This document shows, piece by piece, positions 23,901-35,695 of a stretch of 64,000 nucleotides of DNA. How positions within the stretch are numbered: position 1 is the stretch's first letter; each line of letters starts with the position of its first letter. Location: positions 7,502,001 through 7,566,000 of the forward strand of contig NC_052104.1 in NCBI RefSeq assembly GCF_012273895.1, written 5' to 3'. Made by a program: the position numbers and the translations under genes. The notes beneath the pieces are model-generated. The model had not been told where the DNA came from. It ran no database searches and was given only the letters and a program-made list of their open reading frames with translations. The stretch comes from Zerene cesonia. Lineage: Eukaryota; Arthropoda; Insecta; Lepidoptera; Pieridae.

Positions 23901-24502
23901 CTGAAAATATACACCATTAAAAGGCCTTGGCGTATATGTATTATTGTTATATTTCAATAATCATTCATAGTCTATGATCAAATAATCAAAAAAATATACC
24001 GAAGTATATATTATCAATCAATAGGTATATATCATATATAATTTTTAAATGACAAGAATCGTTTTAATACACACATTTAATATGATCGATGTCTAAATAA
24101 ACATTTATCAAAGGGACGGGGCAAAAATTTTTTATGCGTCCAATTTAAAAAATTACAGATTAATATCTGACGTTAACGTCAGAAAACACAGACACGAATA
24201 ATATACTTAAGTACTACTAAAGTGTATTGGCACCACTACTTTCATTCTAATTTTGGGAACTAAGATTGTGTAACTAATAACTATATAATCCAAAATAATT
24301 CTATCAATGATGCTCATGCATGTTTCATTTTTGCTATTTTCTTATTACTAATCTACTTTAATTACTCATACTAAAAAATACTTAAAAGTTAAGAATATAC
24401 TTGGTAATTTACATAAAATACCCACGAAACGGATGCTCTCCAAGTAACACCTATTAAAGTCTGTCATGACCGTTTCTTGTTTCGAAAATACAAAGTACCT
24501 AT

Positions 24503-24750
24503 TTACGATATCTTAATATAGCGCCCATCCGCTTTCTTGAAGTATCGCCCCGGCTCGTGATTATGATTCAAGAAGTGAAAAACCAACTTTCCCTGGCTAT
24601 TAAAACGCAACCTCGCTGCACACTTCATGGAGGCCTTTTTAACACAGTTCCAGTACCTTCTATCGCTGGTCGTCTGACTGAATGTATAGTTGTTAAGAAG
24701 TAGCAACGGCTTTCTCCCATTTTCAACTTCAATATATTCATATTTAAGCC
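24503..24750 (-). CDS. mod(mdg4): FLYWCH alternative last exon 14
   Basis: The acceptor is actcggatttcag, overhang GG, 81 residues. LKYEYIEVENGRKPLLLLNN is followed by YTFSQTTSD, W33-N-C35, C43 and H62-N-H64-EPG, with a DGRYIKIS ending. It is a clear tandem duplicate of the exon at 26107-26357 (shared TFSQTT, RYWNC, KKAS, GKLVF). The PP after HxH is replaced by PG. Confidence 0.88.
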
Positions 24751-26106
24751 CTGAAATCCGAGTGCTGGGGATTAGTATACAAATCTACAATAACAAATAA
24801 ACAATCGTTATGTATATACTTAAATTACGGCCCAGCGTTCATGTTAAAATTCTGATTCTGTTCCGGCTCGTAATTATTAAGTAAATGAATTATTCTCGTA
24901 CCAGTATTTTGCAGTGATAATTATCGCACTAAGCATGTAATTTACATTACACTATATATTCTATATTGTATTAATGAATTATGTCTGCACCTGTAAATTA
25001 GTCGCAAAAATATTTCCGACCATTGGTGAAACCGATAACGATTACACGAATAATTATTAAGACTAAACCGGCTCGAAATTCTCAGAATTAGACCAAATTC
25101 AAATGGGAATTAATTTTAGGAATTAAAGATGTACGGAATAAGGATAGTGCTTTTATTTCAAATAAGTAAATGAATGTGAAACAAACAAAATATAAAAAAT
25201 TAAAATTTTATTACTAATGTTCATTGTGTTCATTGTTACAGAAATTATCACTTACCAAATAGGTATTCGTTAAAATATAAGTAAACTAATATCGATAGGT
25301 GATTGGGTGTCGTGATGACATTATGAAATAGAAAACTACGATATTTATCATATTTTTTAAAATACTTAAATTACGGTAACATTGAATTCTGTATTATTCA
25401 GTGTTGAAATAACAATAATCTGGTAAAATATGTATTCATATGTTGACATTCCAAAAATATTATTTACATTACTAAAATAGTTAGAAAATATATTAATCCA
25501 CTTCTCAATCTTTTCGTAACTTCAAAGAGACAAAAATGTACAATTTGAAAGATAACATAACATTATTAGATAACATTATTAGTAGAAAAAAAAACATTAC
25601 ATTGACATTATGCTTTGTAAAGACATTCAAAAGATAAAAAAAAAAGTGTTGAAATAGATCTTTATCGTATTTTGACAAAAAATACTTTTTTAAGACTCGT
25701 GTTACACAGATATTTACATTTATGTAGTTTTAAATACTATAAGTGTCTAAACACACCATGCCGAAGATACGCGACCGAAGACCTGCATGATTACGCCAGT
25801 ATTTGAATCAATGACCAAAGTGATTGTCGCCACTCATACACACACACTACGGCCACGTACATTCGGCAGAGTCTGTTTAAACTCTAACGGACTCACTAAA
25901 ACAATAATTACACCCATGAACAGTGTTAGAATTTTGAAACTTCAACTATTTACAAAACTGTGGTGTGAACCTCGGTTCTAGGCCATCGTGAAACGGGAGA
26001 TATCGCAGACACATTTTGTAAGATTCATATCCATTTATATATTTTTTATTGCATTTTATAGTAAAACTATATACCCAACCTTTAAAACATCGGGATCAAA
26101 TCGTCA
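24751..26106. other. Spacer without recognised gene
   Basis: AT-rich, with a diverged repeat block near 25065-25125 also found at 22135-22215. The + strand frame 25787-25981 lies in a slightly GC-richer patch but has no known motif or splice signal in the array phase. Confidence 0.45.
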
Positions 26107-26357
26107 CTAATCTTCTAGTTTGATATACCGACCACTAGTGTCTCTATAGAATCGTGGAGGTGCATGGTTATGCTTTAAAAACGAAAACACCAATTTCCCA
26201 TGTGCATCAAAACGTAACTTAGCTTTACACTTCCTAGATGCCTTTTTAGCACAGTTCCAATACCTAGTATCTGTGGTCGTTTGGCTGAACGTGTATTTTA
26301 GAAGAAGCAACACTGGTGTCTTCCTATTTTTCACATTTATATATTGAAATGGCAACC
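26107..26357 (-). CDS. mod(mdg4): FLYWCH alternative last exon 15
   Basis: The acceptor is tgaattttttttcag, overhang GG, 82 residues. LPFQYINVKNRKTPVLLLLK, then YTFSQTTTD, W33-N-C35, C43 and H62-N-H64-APPRFY, ending SGRYIKLED. It is the sister of exon 14. Both also resemble the + strand exon at 56526-56785 (Y-W-x-C, K-C-K-A-K, R-F-D), a cross-strand relationship within the locus. Confidence 0.89.
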
Positions 26358-26810
26358 CTGAAAAAAAATTCATAGTTAATGAAATGGGGACCAGAAATTA
26401 ATCAATACCAATAAACCGAAATAAATCCAAAAATAGCTCAATCAAACCCTGGTTATCGTAATAAATAAAAAAATGAAAGCTTACTTATATAACAATCATG
26501 TTGAGATTTGGCCTCTAGATTGTGACCATAAAATATACAAAAATGTTTTCTTGAATGTAATGTCTATTTAACGTATACGTATGTATTATAATACTGACAT
26601 TTTATCATTTTGATATCATAGATCATTATCACAGTCATGTTATTAAAGAAACGATATAGACAAAAAAAACGACCATTTTATTGAAAATTTTTCTTCTTTC
26701 TTACAAAAATACTTTCAAGCTGAACCTTTCCTTTTATCCTTAAAAAGTAAATATACAATTAAAAATACTGAAAAAAATTTAATACTACTTCTAACTTAGC
26801 ACCTTAAGAC

Positions 26811-27052
26811 CTAATTCAGTTTAAAATAGACACCGTCTTTAGTTATCGTGTATTTTGGTGGTGGATGATTATGTTCCAGCAAGTAGTCTGTGATGACGTC
26901 ATCCCGGATCTTGATCTTGGCTCTGCAATTCCGGCCGGTTCGCTTCGAGCACAGCCAGGAGTAGGAGTTTTTGTTAGATCTCGTGAATGAGTGTCCTTCA
27001 CAAAGCGCCAATATTGAATTACTGTGCGACTTGACATAGGTAAATTTCAAAC
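26811..27052 (-). CDS. mod(mdg4): FLYWCH alternative last exon 16
   Basis: The acceptor is gttttttgcttcag, overhang GT, 79 residues. LKFTYVKSHSNSILALCEGH has no R-G pair. The finger is W32-L-C34, C42 (C-x7-C) and H60-N-H62-PPPKY, followed by DGVYFKLN. IRDDVITD just before the His pair matches the restored second frame of broken exon 12 and the NDVITD of exon 13, grouping these three. Confidence 0.88.
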
Positions 27053-27919
27053 CTGAAGCAAAAAACAAGGTGGTGATCTTATAGTCAAAAAAATCAATAG
27101 AAGAAAAAAAAAATCAAATAATTTACCATTAAATATTACAATATGATAATAGTCTCATGATTGCAAAATAAAACAATTTATTATTTTGTAAGAAATTCAT
27201 GTATGTAAGTTTCATATTTTATTTATTTTGAAAAGATGTTTTGATGGCATTGAACCGTTTTAAATTCGTTCACATTTTCAAGAAACCTGATCAATGATGA
27301 CATGTTCAAGAACCGTCATATAATATTTGTAGCAATATAACTATGGAGGGTGAGGTGAGGACAAAAGTCTCATATAGTTCCTTCTAATATAATGTAAAAG
27401 GCATGATATGAATTAAGCAGCTGATGTATTATGATGATGTATTGTAGGAAATTTAATATGTTTAATGATTAGAGTAGTTAGTGAGAGTGTAATATACAAG
27501 ACCTCACATGTTTACGTAGACCAAACTAATTTCGTCGAAAATTCTTGAATAACGAGACGGAAGTTCTTTCATCCTTTTCTTATTTCTCTATTTTATTCTA
27601 ATAACTTTCAGCACCTGTGTTATAATTTCGCCAATTTGTGCGAAACCCATATATATTGATCCTTATTAAAAATATTTTTTAACGGATAGTTTTACAGCAG
27701 ACACAGTTCTCCTTACCTCCATAACTATATATAACTAACCAACTGTACGAAGAAATAAAGTCGATTTAGTTCCAAGAAAAACCGGACATGTATTATGTTA
27801 ATCAAAGATTTTAGTACTTACATATACCTAAGCTCATTAAAAATTATCTAATTACACAATCATTTGGCAAACTGTAGTTGTTGTTACTTGTAAATGTTCT
27901 ATACATTTTGACTTTGAGT
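27053..27919. other. Spacer without recognised gene
   Basis: About 870 bp of AT-rich sequence. I see no acceptor-led frame with a finger core, no repeat family I can name and no RNA gene. Confidence 0.5.
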
Positions 27920-28134
27920 TTAGTGAAATGACATTTTAGGAGGATGATTATGCTCTGAGCGATAATACACTATTTCGGTTCTCGTTTGATTAGTCATCAC
28001 TTTGGCTAAGCAGCCTTTTGACATTTTTCTTGAGCAATACCAAAGGGTGTTGGATCTGTTGTTTTTCGAAAATGTAAAACCGTCGATCTCTAAGATAACG
28101 CCGCCACGACTGCTATTTACGAAACGGAATGGAG
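27920..28134 (-). CDS. mod(mdg4): FLYWCH alternative last exon 17
   Basis: The acceptor is tggaattatttttcag, overhang CT, 70 residues. PFRFVNSSRGGVILEIDGFT, then FSKNN, W31-Y-C33, C41 and H61-N-H63-PP. The stop comes only five residues later (KMSFH), so the DG-x-Y-x-K tail present in both neighbours is missing. The R-G pair at 9-10 is intact. Confidence 0.87.
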
Positions 28135-29068
28135 CTGAAAAATAATTCCATATGAGTGTCACAAATTTTTAAACTAACAAACCGTTATTGGCTTTTTTAA
28201 CTAATAATAAATATTGTCAAATCTTTTCTACAAGAGGTTCAATGAATACTTACTTTTGCTTTTATTTTTCTTGTGCATTTTTAAGCAACTGCTGTTTAAG
28301 AAGATAAGTACTATTGATTCCTTTATTTATACTAGCATTCATTGAGTAATAAGTCAATGAAAGGCGGGCTTGAATGACAGATTGTTTTATTGTACAGATA
28401 GATTTATCCTAAACCATAACTATACATTTCTAATTTATGAAGAAAGAGAAGAAGATAAGAAAAAAGAAAAGATAAATGACAAAGACGAAGAGAGAACAAT
28501 TAAAATTTAAGATTTTCAGCTTTTATAATATAACGAAGATCTGGCCGTCGTGGACTATTGCTCTATTATAATTTATCATATACCTACCATTGTTACATTT
28601 CTTCCTAACAAAATTAATATAACATAAAATATGAATAGTTTCAATACTCACTTAAAACTATTTAGAACGTAAAACAGCCAAATAATACATTTATATTTAG
28701 CTGGGTTAATTGCAGGCATTGCACAAGAGACATTGGTATGGCTCAGAACTACGCTGCATCGCCGTTTGCGCCGCACCCAACTTTATTGACGTGACAGTGT
28801 CTGACGGCTGATTTGTTTAAAAATCTATTTTTCATTCTGAATAAATTATCATTTTATAATCACAACATATACCCATACATACACACACCCATTTTCTTCC
28901 GACGGGTATAGTCCGAATAATCCGTCATCGCCTGTAGGTTCTCAGCTGCTATAGATTCAAATCAACATCGATCCGACTTAGATCTTTGATCTTTAATTAT
29001 CCTTACAATTAGTATCTGATTTTCGAGAGCACGTGAAATCAGTACCTACTCGTGTGCTTTTATTGCAA
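28135..29068. other. Spacer without recognised gene
   Basis: AT-rich with a purine-rich stretch near 28440-28500 (GAAGAAGA-like on the + strand) and a GC-richer patch at 28735-28810. No exon signature on either strand was found. Confidence 0.45.
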
Positions 29069-29307
29069 CTAAATAGCATGATAAAAACCATCAGTCCCTT
29101 TGAAGTAATGTCTTGGAGGATGATTATGAGTTTTTTCCACTAGATTAATGCTACCATCCTTGTTAAGACTGAAGCGTGCTTGACAGCCCGTTCTCATCTT
29201 CGTAGAGCATTTTAGATAACGCTTCCCATGGCCAGTGTAGGCGAAGGAATAATTATCTAATATAACAATAGATCGCTTCGGATCTATTGGCAGAATTTTG
29301 TAGGGAA
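29069..29307 (-). CDS. mod(mdg4): FLYWCH alternative last exon 18 (Trp-less core)
   Basis: The acceptor is gcattttgttacag, overhang TT, 78 residues. PYKILPIDPKRSIVILDNYS leads to R-Y-L-K-C33, C41 and H60-N-H62-PPRHY, then DGFYHAI. The Trp two residues before the first Cys is replaced by Leu, as in the five exons that follow. The zinc ligands are intact, so the finger should still fold, although its aromatic core differs. It is a more distant member of the Trp-less group because it lacks the DGKT...KYQDY segment. Confidence 0.86.
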
Positions 29308-29575
29308 CTGTAACAAAATGCAAACATCATTAAAATTTTGATTAAAGTGTTGGTTACACTTGCAGTAAGGAAGGGTCAGGAAACAAAACCAACGTAAATT
29401 GTAAAATAAGCTTTATTTAAAAGAAAATTCAAACTAGAAACAAACTCCTCCCTTCAAATAAACAGCACATTACAATAGCTTGTCTATACTAACTCTAGGT
29501 TAACGTCAAAGTTTTTATTCACACATTATTAAAGAAGAGGATGTTAATAGTAGCGATTATTCAATTCTTAAACAT

Positions 29576-29832
29576 TTAAAGCCGTATGTACTTCCCACAT
29601 CGTACTTTTTGTATTTTAGGCGGTGGATGATTATGATCGGTAATAGCTAAAGCAATTTCTTCATTCTTGTTCAATTTCAACCGAGCCTTACAGTTGGTAC
29701 TCCATTTTTTGGAACAGCAAAGATATAGCTTTTTACCATCCTTATCTTTTGGTCCGTTATATGAGAATACATAGTCTTGATACTTGACAAGTGTCTTGCC
29801 ATCTACAAAAGTTATTTTTTCATATTCCCATC
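29576..29832 (-). CDS. mod(mdg4): FLYWCH alternative last exon 19 (Trp-less family)
   Basis: The acceptor is tagcctatttacag, overhang GA, 84 residues. WEYEKITFVDGKTLVKYQDY and a G-P-K-D loop precede L-Y-L-C-C39, C47 and H66-N-H68-PPP, ending GKYIRL. It is the first of five close tandem copies (29.6-32.9 kb). An AATAAA lies at about 29514-29519 on this strand, about 57 nt past the stop. D-G-K replaces the R-G-K of other exons. Confidence 0.89.
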
Positions 29833-30320
29833 CTGTAAATAGGCTATAAATAAATATCACATCACAACAACGCCCATAGGTATTTGCAATTGTTATATCA
29901 TACTATATCTATATTTACTCATAATAAAACTCATGGGTTTGATAAACGGTAAATTAAATAAGATTGTTCATGATGTTTCATTTATTATTAATTTATTGGC
30001 ACTTAGAAATTAAAGACTTTATATATTTAAGTATATATATTAAATATTATATACTTTAATCTAAAATATTGAGGTTAAATTAATTTAATAAATTTCAGAA
30101 AAAATATACCACACTATACTCCTGGATATCAAAGTTAACATGGGAGTGCATACAATAATGAAATATAAAAGAAAACTTTAGCCTTTAATAAATTCATCTA
30201 TACACACGTCGACACATTTTTTATTGTCGAATAAAAACATACCTAAAACGAAACCGATTTGCCGCATTGAACTTGTACTAAAAACCATTATAAAGCGAAG
30301 TCACACACTAATGACGATTA

Positions 30321-30592
30321 TTAAATTTTGATATATCTCCCATTGGACAGTTTTCTCAACAATGGCGGGGCATGATTGTGTTCAACCTTAGCCACTACAA
30401 TATCTCCAGCTTTATTTAGTTTCAGTCGTGCTTTACATTCATTGCTCTGTTTCTTGGAACAAGTGAGATATAATCTATTCCCGTAGCTGTCTCTCGGTCC
30501 GGAAAACGAGAATGTGTAGTCTTGATACTTGATGACGGTTTTTCCATCTAAAAATGTTATTGTCTCGTACAGCTGCTGCCTGCCAGCCGCTG
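30321..30592 (-). CDS. mod(mdg4): FLYWCH alternative last exon 20 (Trp-less family)
   Basis: The acceptor is aaatacgtttcag, overhang CA, 89 residues, open without an early Met. A five-residue AAGRQ extension precedes QLYETITFLDGKTVIKYQDY. The core is L-Y-L-T-C44, C52 and H71-N-H73-APP with the NGRYIKI ending. It is near-identical to the exon at 30954-31213 through the GPRDS and NRLYLTCSKKQS segments, so that pair is the youngest duplication here. Confidence 0.88.
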
Positions 30593-30953
30593 CTGAAACG
30601 TATTTTAAAAATGGAAATTTCTTATTCCGGACACTTTCTTGGGATTTATGCTAAGCTTGATAATGGTTAAAGGGATTGAAATAAAAAACGTATATTATCT
30701 TAAAGTATTTCTGTGTTTCATTTTACACAGCCTTATTTAACGAACGAAAACTAGACCGGATCCATCTTTGCGCTCATATTTCTTAAGAAACTTCTTAAAA
30801 ATTTGATTTGAAAATTATAATACATTTTTTATCAAACTTAAAAGTGAAAGTTTTCGAAATGTCGGGTTAATAATATAATGAATAAATCGCGTTTAAAATC
30901 CGTTAAGTCTTTAATTCTTTGAAAAGATACTGAGCCTAAATATTACACTAAAA

Positions 30954-31213
30954 CTATTTAATTTTAACATACATCCCGTTCGATAATTTCTTTAATAATG
31001 GCGGTACATGATTATGTTCAGTATTAGCCACTACTATTTCTCCAGACTTATTTAATTTCAGCCTTGCTTTACATTTGCTCTGTTTCTTGGAACAAGTGAG
31101 ATATAATCTATTCCCGTGGCTGTCTCTCGGTCCACAAAACGAGAATGTGTAGTCTTGATACTTTATGATAGTCTTTCCATCTATAAAGGTTATCATCTCA
31201 TACTGGTAGCATG
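30954..31213 (-). CDS. mod(mdg4): FLYWCH alternative last exon 21 (Trp-less family)
   Basis: The acceptor is atttgaatatttcag, overhang CA, 85 residues. CYQYEMITFIDGKTIIKYQD, GPRDS, L-Y-L-T-C40, C47 and H66-N-H68-VPP, ending NGMYVKIK. The Cys-Cys spacing is one residue shorter (C-x6-C) than in its sisters (C-x7-C), where S-N-E or S-N-G fills the gap. This suggests a one-codon deletion after duplication. Confidence 0.89.
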
Positions 31214-32004
31214 CTGAAATATTCAAATTCAATATGTTAATTTATATTGAATAGATATTTCATTTTTATTAACATTTATTAAGAATTAAAAAAAATGCTC
31301 ATACCATATTTTAACAGCTCACAAAGTCATATCCTACTAGTATCGGCAGATATTTTTATTATTAGTTACATATTATTACCATTAAAAATTATGAATCAAT
31401 GTATGATGATAGTGCTGCCTCAAGATTATTTAATTTCTTCCTCATACGTTTAGGAGGAAATTGTAAATGTACGTACAGCAATCAATTCGTGTATAATAAG
31501 AATCCATTGAAATTACTTATCCACATTTTCTTAAGATTAATGATTCACTTCATAGTGCTGGAAGAGATTGAAATAAAACAAAATATTGACATACTTACAA
31601 ACATGTTTTTCTTTGTCTCATTTTGTAGAGCCTTATTTTATTTATTTATGCTTTATTGTTTTGAAATAATTACAAATTGAGACTTAACCTAGGGAACAAT
31701 ATCACAAGAGCCTTATTAATAGTACGAGTTAAAGAATCATATGTAGCTTCACGTTCTCAGTGGATCTTGGGAACTTCGTAACAATAACATTTATCATTTA
31801 AAATTTGAGATGCATGCAATTAGTTTGCAAACGGCCTAATCAATTAATTACAAAAACGAAGGATCATGTGACTATATTTTTTGCCTTGTTACTTTAAAAC
31901 TGGTTGTACCTATTATGATTCTATTTGTTAAGAACTGGTTTGAAGTTTTTCGTTAAAAAAGTCTTAAGAAGATACAAAACTAAGCCAAAATCTCACACTA
32001 AACA
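31214..32004. other. Spacer within the Trp-less exon cluster
   Basis: About 790 bp of AT-rich sequence. The + strand frame 31399-31680 is hydrophobic low-complexity sequence with no splice signal or motif and is probably chance. No repeat was recognised. Confidence 0.5.
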
Positions 32005-32255
32005 CTATTTAATTTTAATATATCTCCCGTTAGATAGTTTCTTCAGTATCGGCGGTTCATGGTTGTGTTCAACATTGGCCACTACTATATCTCCAGCCTT
32101 ATTCAGTTTCAGTCGTGCCTTACAGCCATTGCTCTGTTTCTTGGAACAGTTGAGATACAATCTGCTGTCTTTCGGTCCATAAAATGAAAATGTGTTGTCT
32201 TCATACTTGATAAGTGTCTTGCCATCTATGAGTGTTATTACCTCATACTGGAAAT
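32005..32255 (-). CDS. mod(mdg4): FLYWCH alternative last exon 22 (Trp-less family)
   Basis: The acceptor is tactttcaatag, overhang AT, 82 residues. FQYEVITLIDGKTLIKYEDN, GPKDS, L-Y-L-N-C36, C44 and H63-N-H65-EPP, ending NGRYIKIK. The loop before the first Cys is shorter than in its sisters (no H/Y-G-N). Asn20 replaces the Tyr of the conserved QDYTF strand, which may weaken the core. The open frame continuing to 32469 is read-through of the intron. Confidence 0.88.
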
Positions 32256-32623
32256 CTATTGAAAGTATATTATGAATTAATATGAAATTCTTGTGCAAAC
32301 ATATTTTCTTCAGATTATTGTTTTTTGTTGGTACAGAGGATATAAAATCAAAGCAGGTTTCGGATGTTTGGATATTGTAGTCAATGAAACACTGAATAAA
32401 TACCCTTTGGTATATATTAGGTACCTTAACATAATAATAATAACAATATAAACTCTTATTTCCCATCAAAATTCCCTAACAGTTATTAGGGTATAGACCT
32501 CCTTCAGTTCTTACCCTTGTCTTAATCGTTTGAGCGTTGGACCCACTTCTTTCCTGCTATATTTATAATTTCATCAACTCATCGCTTCATGCTTATATGA
32601 AAGAGTATGCTGTTAAGCTAGTT

Positions 32624-32871
32624 TTAATCTATTTTAACGTACATTCCGTTTTTCAACTTTCTCAAAGTAGGCGGCGCATGACAATGAATAGGGACAGCAA
32701 ATAAAATATTTCCATCTTTATCTAGCCTGATACGCGCTTGACATCTTGAGGACTTTTTCTTCGAACAGTACAAATATAGGACATTTTGTTGTTTCGACCC
32801 CTTGAACGAGAACAAATAATCTTGATACTTTATAAGTCTCGTTCCACCAACAAGTTGTATTTCTTCATAAC
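32624..32871 (-). CDS. mod(mdg4): FLYWCH alternative last exon 23 (Trp-less family)
   Basis: The acceptor is ggttgtttaccag, overhang GT, 81 residues. YEEIQLVGGTRLIKYQDYLF, then L-Y-L-Y-C35, C43 and H62-C-H64-APP, ending NGMYVKID. It is the most diverged of the five-copy family: G-G-T-R replaces D-G-K-T, and H-C-H replaces H-N-H, placing a Cys between the His ligands. It is the most upstream copy in transcriptional order. Confidence 0.88.
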
Positions 32872-33870
32872 CTGGTAAACAACCTTTAAAAAGTTTGTTT
32901 TGATTATTAATTAGCAAGAAAATATCTCGATTGAACTGAATTTATTGTTCTTTTGAGTTAAATAATTAATTTAAATATTGCAAATCATACAAAGTTGCTC
33001 TTATACTTTTAAAAAAATCATATAAATTGACATATATCAATAGCATCTATCATTGCTACGGTTAAGCAAGATACGCAGGTTCGTGTCCTGCCTCGTCATC
33101 AAATTTTTTCTATTCTTTCAAAATTTCTCAATAGCATCTATACGAATATGTCATGCATATACAATAAATAAATAAAACTTTAGTATCTAAGGTATTTTCT
33201 TTATTGTATTACTTACATACATAAAATTACGTGACAATAGTTTTGTTTTTGGTAAACAATAATCAGACCACGCCCCTTGTATGTGGTTCCTACCGATAAA
33301 TTAACACCGTTTATGGAAATTTTATAGTGAAGGAAAATTAAATAATCACATAAAATTAAACTTTCCTTAAACATAAATTAGCATATTTTTAATAACATTT
33401 AATTCGTGACTTATGATTAATTACATTAATACTCAAACTACATTTTACTTCACAGATAAAACTTACTTCTAATCATATGAGATATATAAAGAATATAATT
33501 ATAAAAAATTATATTCTTTTATATCTCTAATGCTAAGTTTCAACTGTGATATGAAACAATGCAGAGATGATAATTATTACTGCTGTAACTTATTATTTTT
33601 ATTTATATAAGGTACCTTACAGCTAATTGTACAGCACAGTAAATACGCCGGTAGTAATAGCAAGGTAAACCAATAATTTAATAGTGTTTTACAATATTTT
33701 GTACATGATTGTACGACGTTGACAACAACAAACAGAACGCTCGGATAATTTACCTTTCAAACAAAAACACACACACACACATATAAAGTACACACACAGA
33801 CAGACACGTTAAACGTTAAACTTACAACACCCTGTCTTTTTTGCGCGGGGAGTTAAAAAACGCACATCAA
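32872..33870. other. Spacer with simple repeat and hairpin
   Basis: At 33040-33125 there is a repeat fragment ('caggttcgtgtcctgcctcg') like that at 22840-23050. A near-perfect AT-rich inverted repeat is at about 33480-33527 and an (AC)7 tract at 33767-33780. No exon was found. Confidence 0.5.
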
Positions 33871-34100
33871 TTAAACCTTACATAAACTTCCATCGAACCG
33901 TCTTATAATTCTCGGAGGTTCGTGATTATGTACGCCTACCCCTTCTGCTTCGCTTCCTAACATTAAGACAATAGCTTTGCAGCCGTAGGCCTTCTTGGAA
34001 CAGTACCACCGTCTCTTGCTATGCTCTTTTGTGTAAAACGTATGTCCCTTGTAAACGAGAATGTTACCCTTTCGACCTCTACATGAAATGTATTCTAGGT
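33871..34100 (-). CDS. mod(mdg4): FLYWCH alternative last exon 24
   Basis: The acceptor is aatcgttttcag, overhang AC, 75 residues, no early Met. LEYISCRGRKGNILVYKGHT, then W31-Y-C33, C40 and H57-N-H59-EPP, ending DGSLCKV. It is the most 3' member, in transcriptional order, of a seven-exon family (33.9-38.9 kb) sharing the pattern R-G...L-x-Y-K-G-x-T and R-W-Y-C-S-K. It is closest to the exon at 35833-36059 (Y-I/M-S-C-R-G). Confidence 0.88.
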
Positions 34101-34410
34101 CTGAAAACGATTAAGGTTATTTTACATTGTAAATAATAACGAAACTTTGAATTAAAATCCTATATATGAATCATCACTACGAAGCATTAAAGCAAAACAC
34201 ACATGCACAATGACACACAACACAAATTAACACAACTTACAACTCTAGTATGAATAAAGGGCTTTCTTTATTATTACGATGTGAGAAGATATATTCATAG
34301 TCCTTGTATATAACAATTGTTCTTCATAACTAAATCATTTGCCAAAGTCATCATTATTATCATCATCATTATATCATTACATTTAAGTACTTAGGTAATT
34401 AGGCCAATGG

Positions 34411-34562
34411 CTACTTCTTCGGGACAAGAAAATTTAATAAATCGCAGACACGTCCAACAGGATCGAAGGATTCAGCGGTGTGAGTCTCAGTGGTGAACTT
34501 TTCTGGATTACGTTTTTTGTAATCTCGATAATAGCGAAGGAAATCAGCATCGTCTGAAGAAT
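34411..34562 (-). CDS. Short non-FLYWCH frame behind a phase-matched acceptor
   Basis: A good acceptor (atttggttttcag) is followed by overhang AT and 49 codons to TAG, the same phase as all FLYWCH exons. The product begins SSDDADFLRYYRDYKKRNPE and ends VGRVCDLLNFLVPKK. It has one Cys, no His pair and no zinc finger. It lies inside the seven-exon FLYWCH family, 310 bp from one member and 664 bp from the next. I do not recognise it. It could be a real isoform tail, the end of another gene, or chance; an open frame this short is not strong evidence alone. Confidence 0.45.
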
Positions 34563-35226
34563 CTGAAAACCAAATCGGTCATTAACCTATCTATTTATGA
34601 TTTAAATAATTATTAATTGCCGCTTTTTTATTCATAAATTGTATTTGAAATTTTGTTCAGACATGTAGATGAGAAGGCATGATAAACTCAGTGAACTTTT
34701 AAATAGGTAAAAACAGAACCAGATGGCAAAATTGTTATTGAAGAAATCAAATCACTTGATAACATGGCACAATTTACACAATAATTAATAATATGATACA
34801 ATTCAATTGACAAGGATATCAAAATAAAAAAATCTTGCTTTTCAGTATTATTTACCAACAATTTATTTTATTTTTAGAATGTAGCCATATCTGTCACTTG
34901 ATGACAATTTTACTGAATTCTTATATAAAGATCAAGGATTTCTGATACGCCAGTCCCCAACTCGTTGCTAAGATGTCGAGAGATTTAACACAAGTCTTTC
35001 CCTCCTTATAACATCACATATGTGGGCAATGGAAGAATCCCTTCTGGGAATTTAATAATACTGGTCGAATAGTTTTCACTATTTAGATTGGGTTAAAACA
35101 TTGTTTATGCAAACAGCAGCAAACAGTGTTTTCGGTTGTATTAGTAATAATCGGCTATAGCCGATCAAAAAATAAAAAAAACCTACAAACTGAATGATAA
35201 TCACAACAAAATAATACATTCTCGTA
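34563..35226. other. Spacer without recognised gene
   Basis: AT-rich apart from a GC-moderate patch near 34945-35045. No finger core, splice-led frame or repeat family was recognised on either strand. Confidence 0.45.
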
Positions 35227-35462
35227 TCATTTAATTCTTACAAGTGTACCATCACTAGCACGAACGAGATTCGGCGCTGGGTGATTATGTCTTTCATTAA
35301 CATCAATAACCTGCCCTTCTCGTGTGGTCGACAGCTTGGTTTTACATCCAGACATCCTTTTGGAACAATACCATCGAGTGTTATTATACGCGTTCGTGAA
35401 CGTATACCCTTTGAACACTCCGATATGCTTGCCACGTATACTGGGTATCAACTCAATATTGC
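35227..35462 (-). CDS. mod(mdg4): FLYWCH alternative last exon 25
   Basis: The acceptor is taatctgtttcag, overhang GC, 77 residues. NIELIPSIRGKHIGVFKGYT, then W30-Y-C32, C39 and H58-N-H60-PAP, ending DGTLVRIK. K-T replaces the usual K-A after the second Cys. The frames at 35238-35435 (-), 35281-35466 (+) and 35324-35683 (+) are shadows. Confidence 0.88.
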
Positions 35463-35504
35463 CTGAAACAGATTATTTCATCGTTACCATAAAAAGCAAT
35501 AAAA

Positions 35505-35695
35505 ATTCAGAGATGGCTTGTTTTTTTTATGACAGACCAAGCAAAGGAGCAGATAGGCCACCTAATGTTAAGTGGTCACCAGTAACACTTGTAACATTAG
35601 AGGTGTTACAGGTGCTTTGCCGGCATTTTAGTGAAATATACGTTTTTTTCTTGAAGGTCAATGCCCAATGTCGTAATTGTTAGGGAACATCAGGC
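35505..35695 (+). repeat. Interspersed lepidopteran repeat
   Basis: Begins after a T8 run and contains 'cacctaatgttaagtggtca', then 'ggtgctttgccggcatttta'. These are the usual wording of a widespread lepidopteran repeat seen in many introns. It fills most of the spacer between exons 25 and 26. Related fragments appear at about 44770-45030. Confidence 0.6.

Noticed and set aside
31399..31680. 93-codon + strand membrane-like protein
   Set aside because: Hydrophobic bias follows from AT-rich sequence. There is no splice signal in phase, and it sits between - strand exons.
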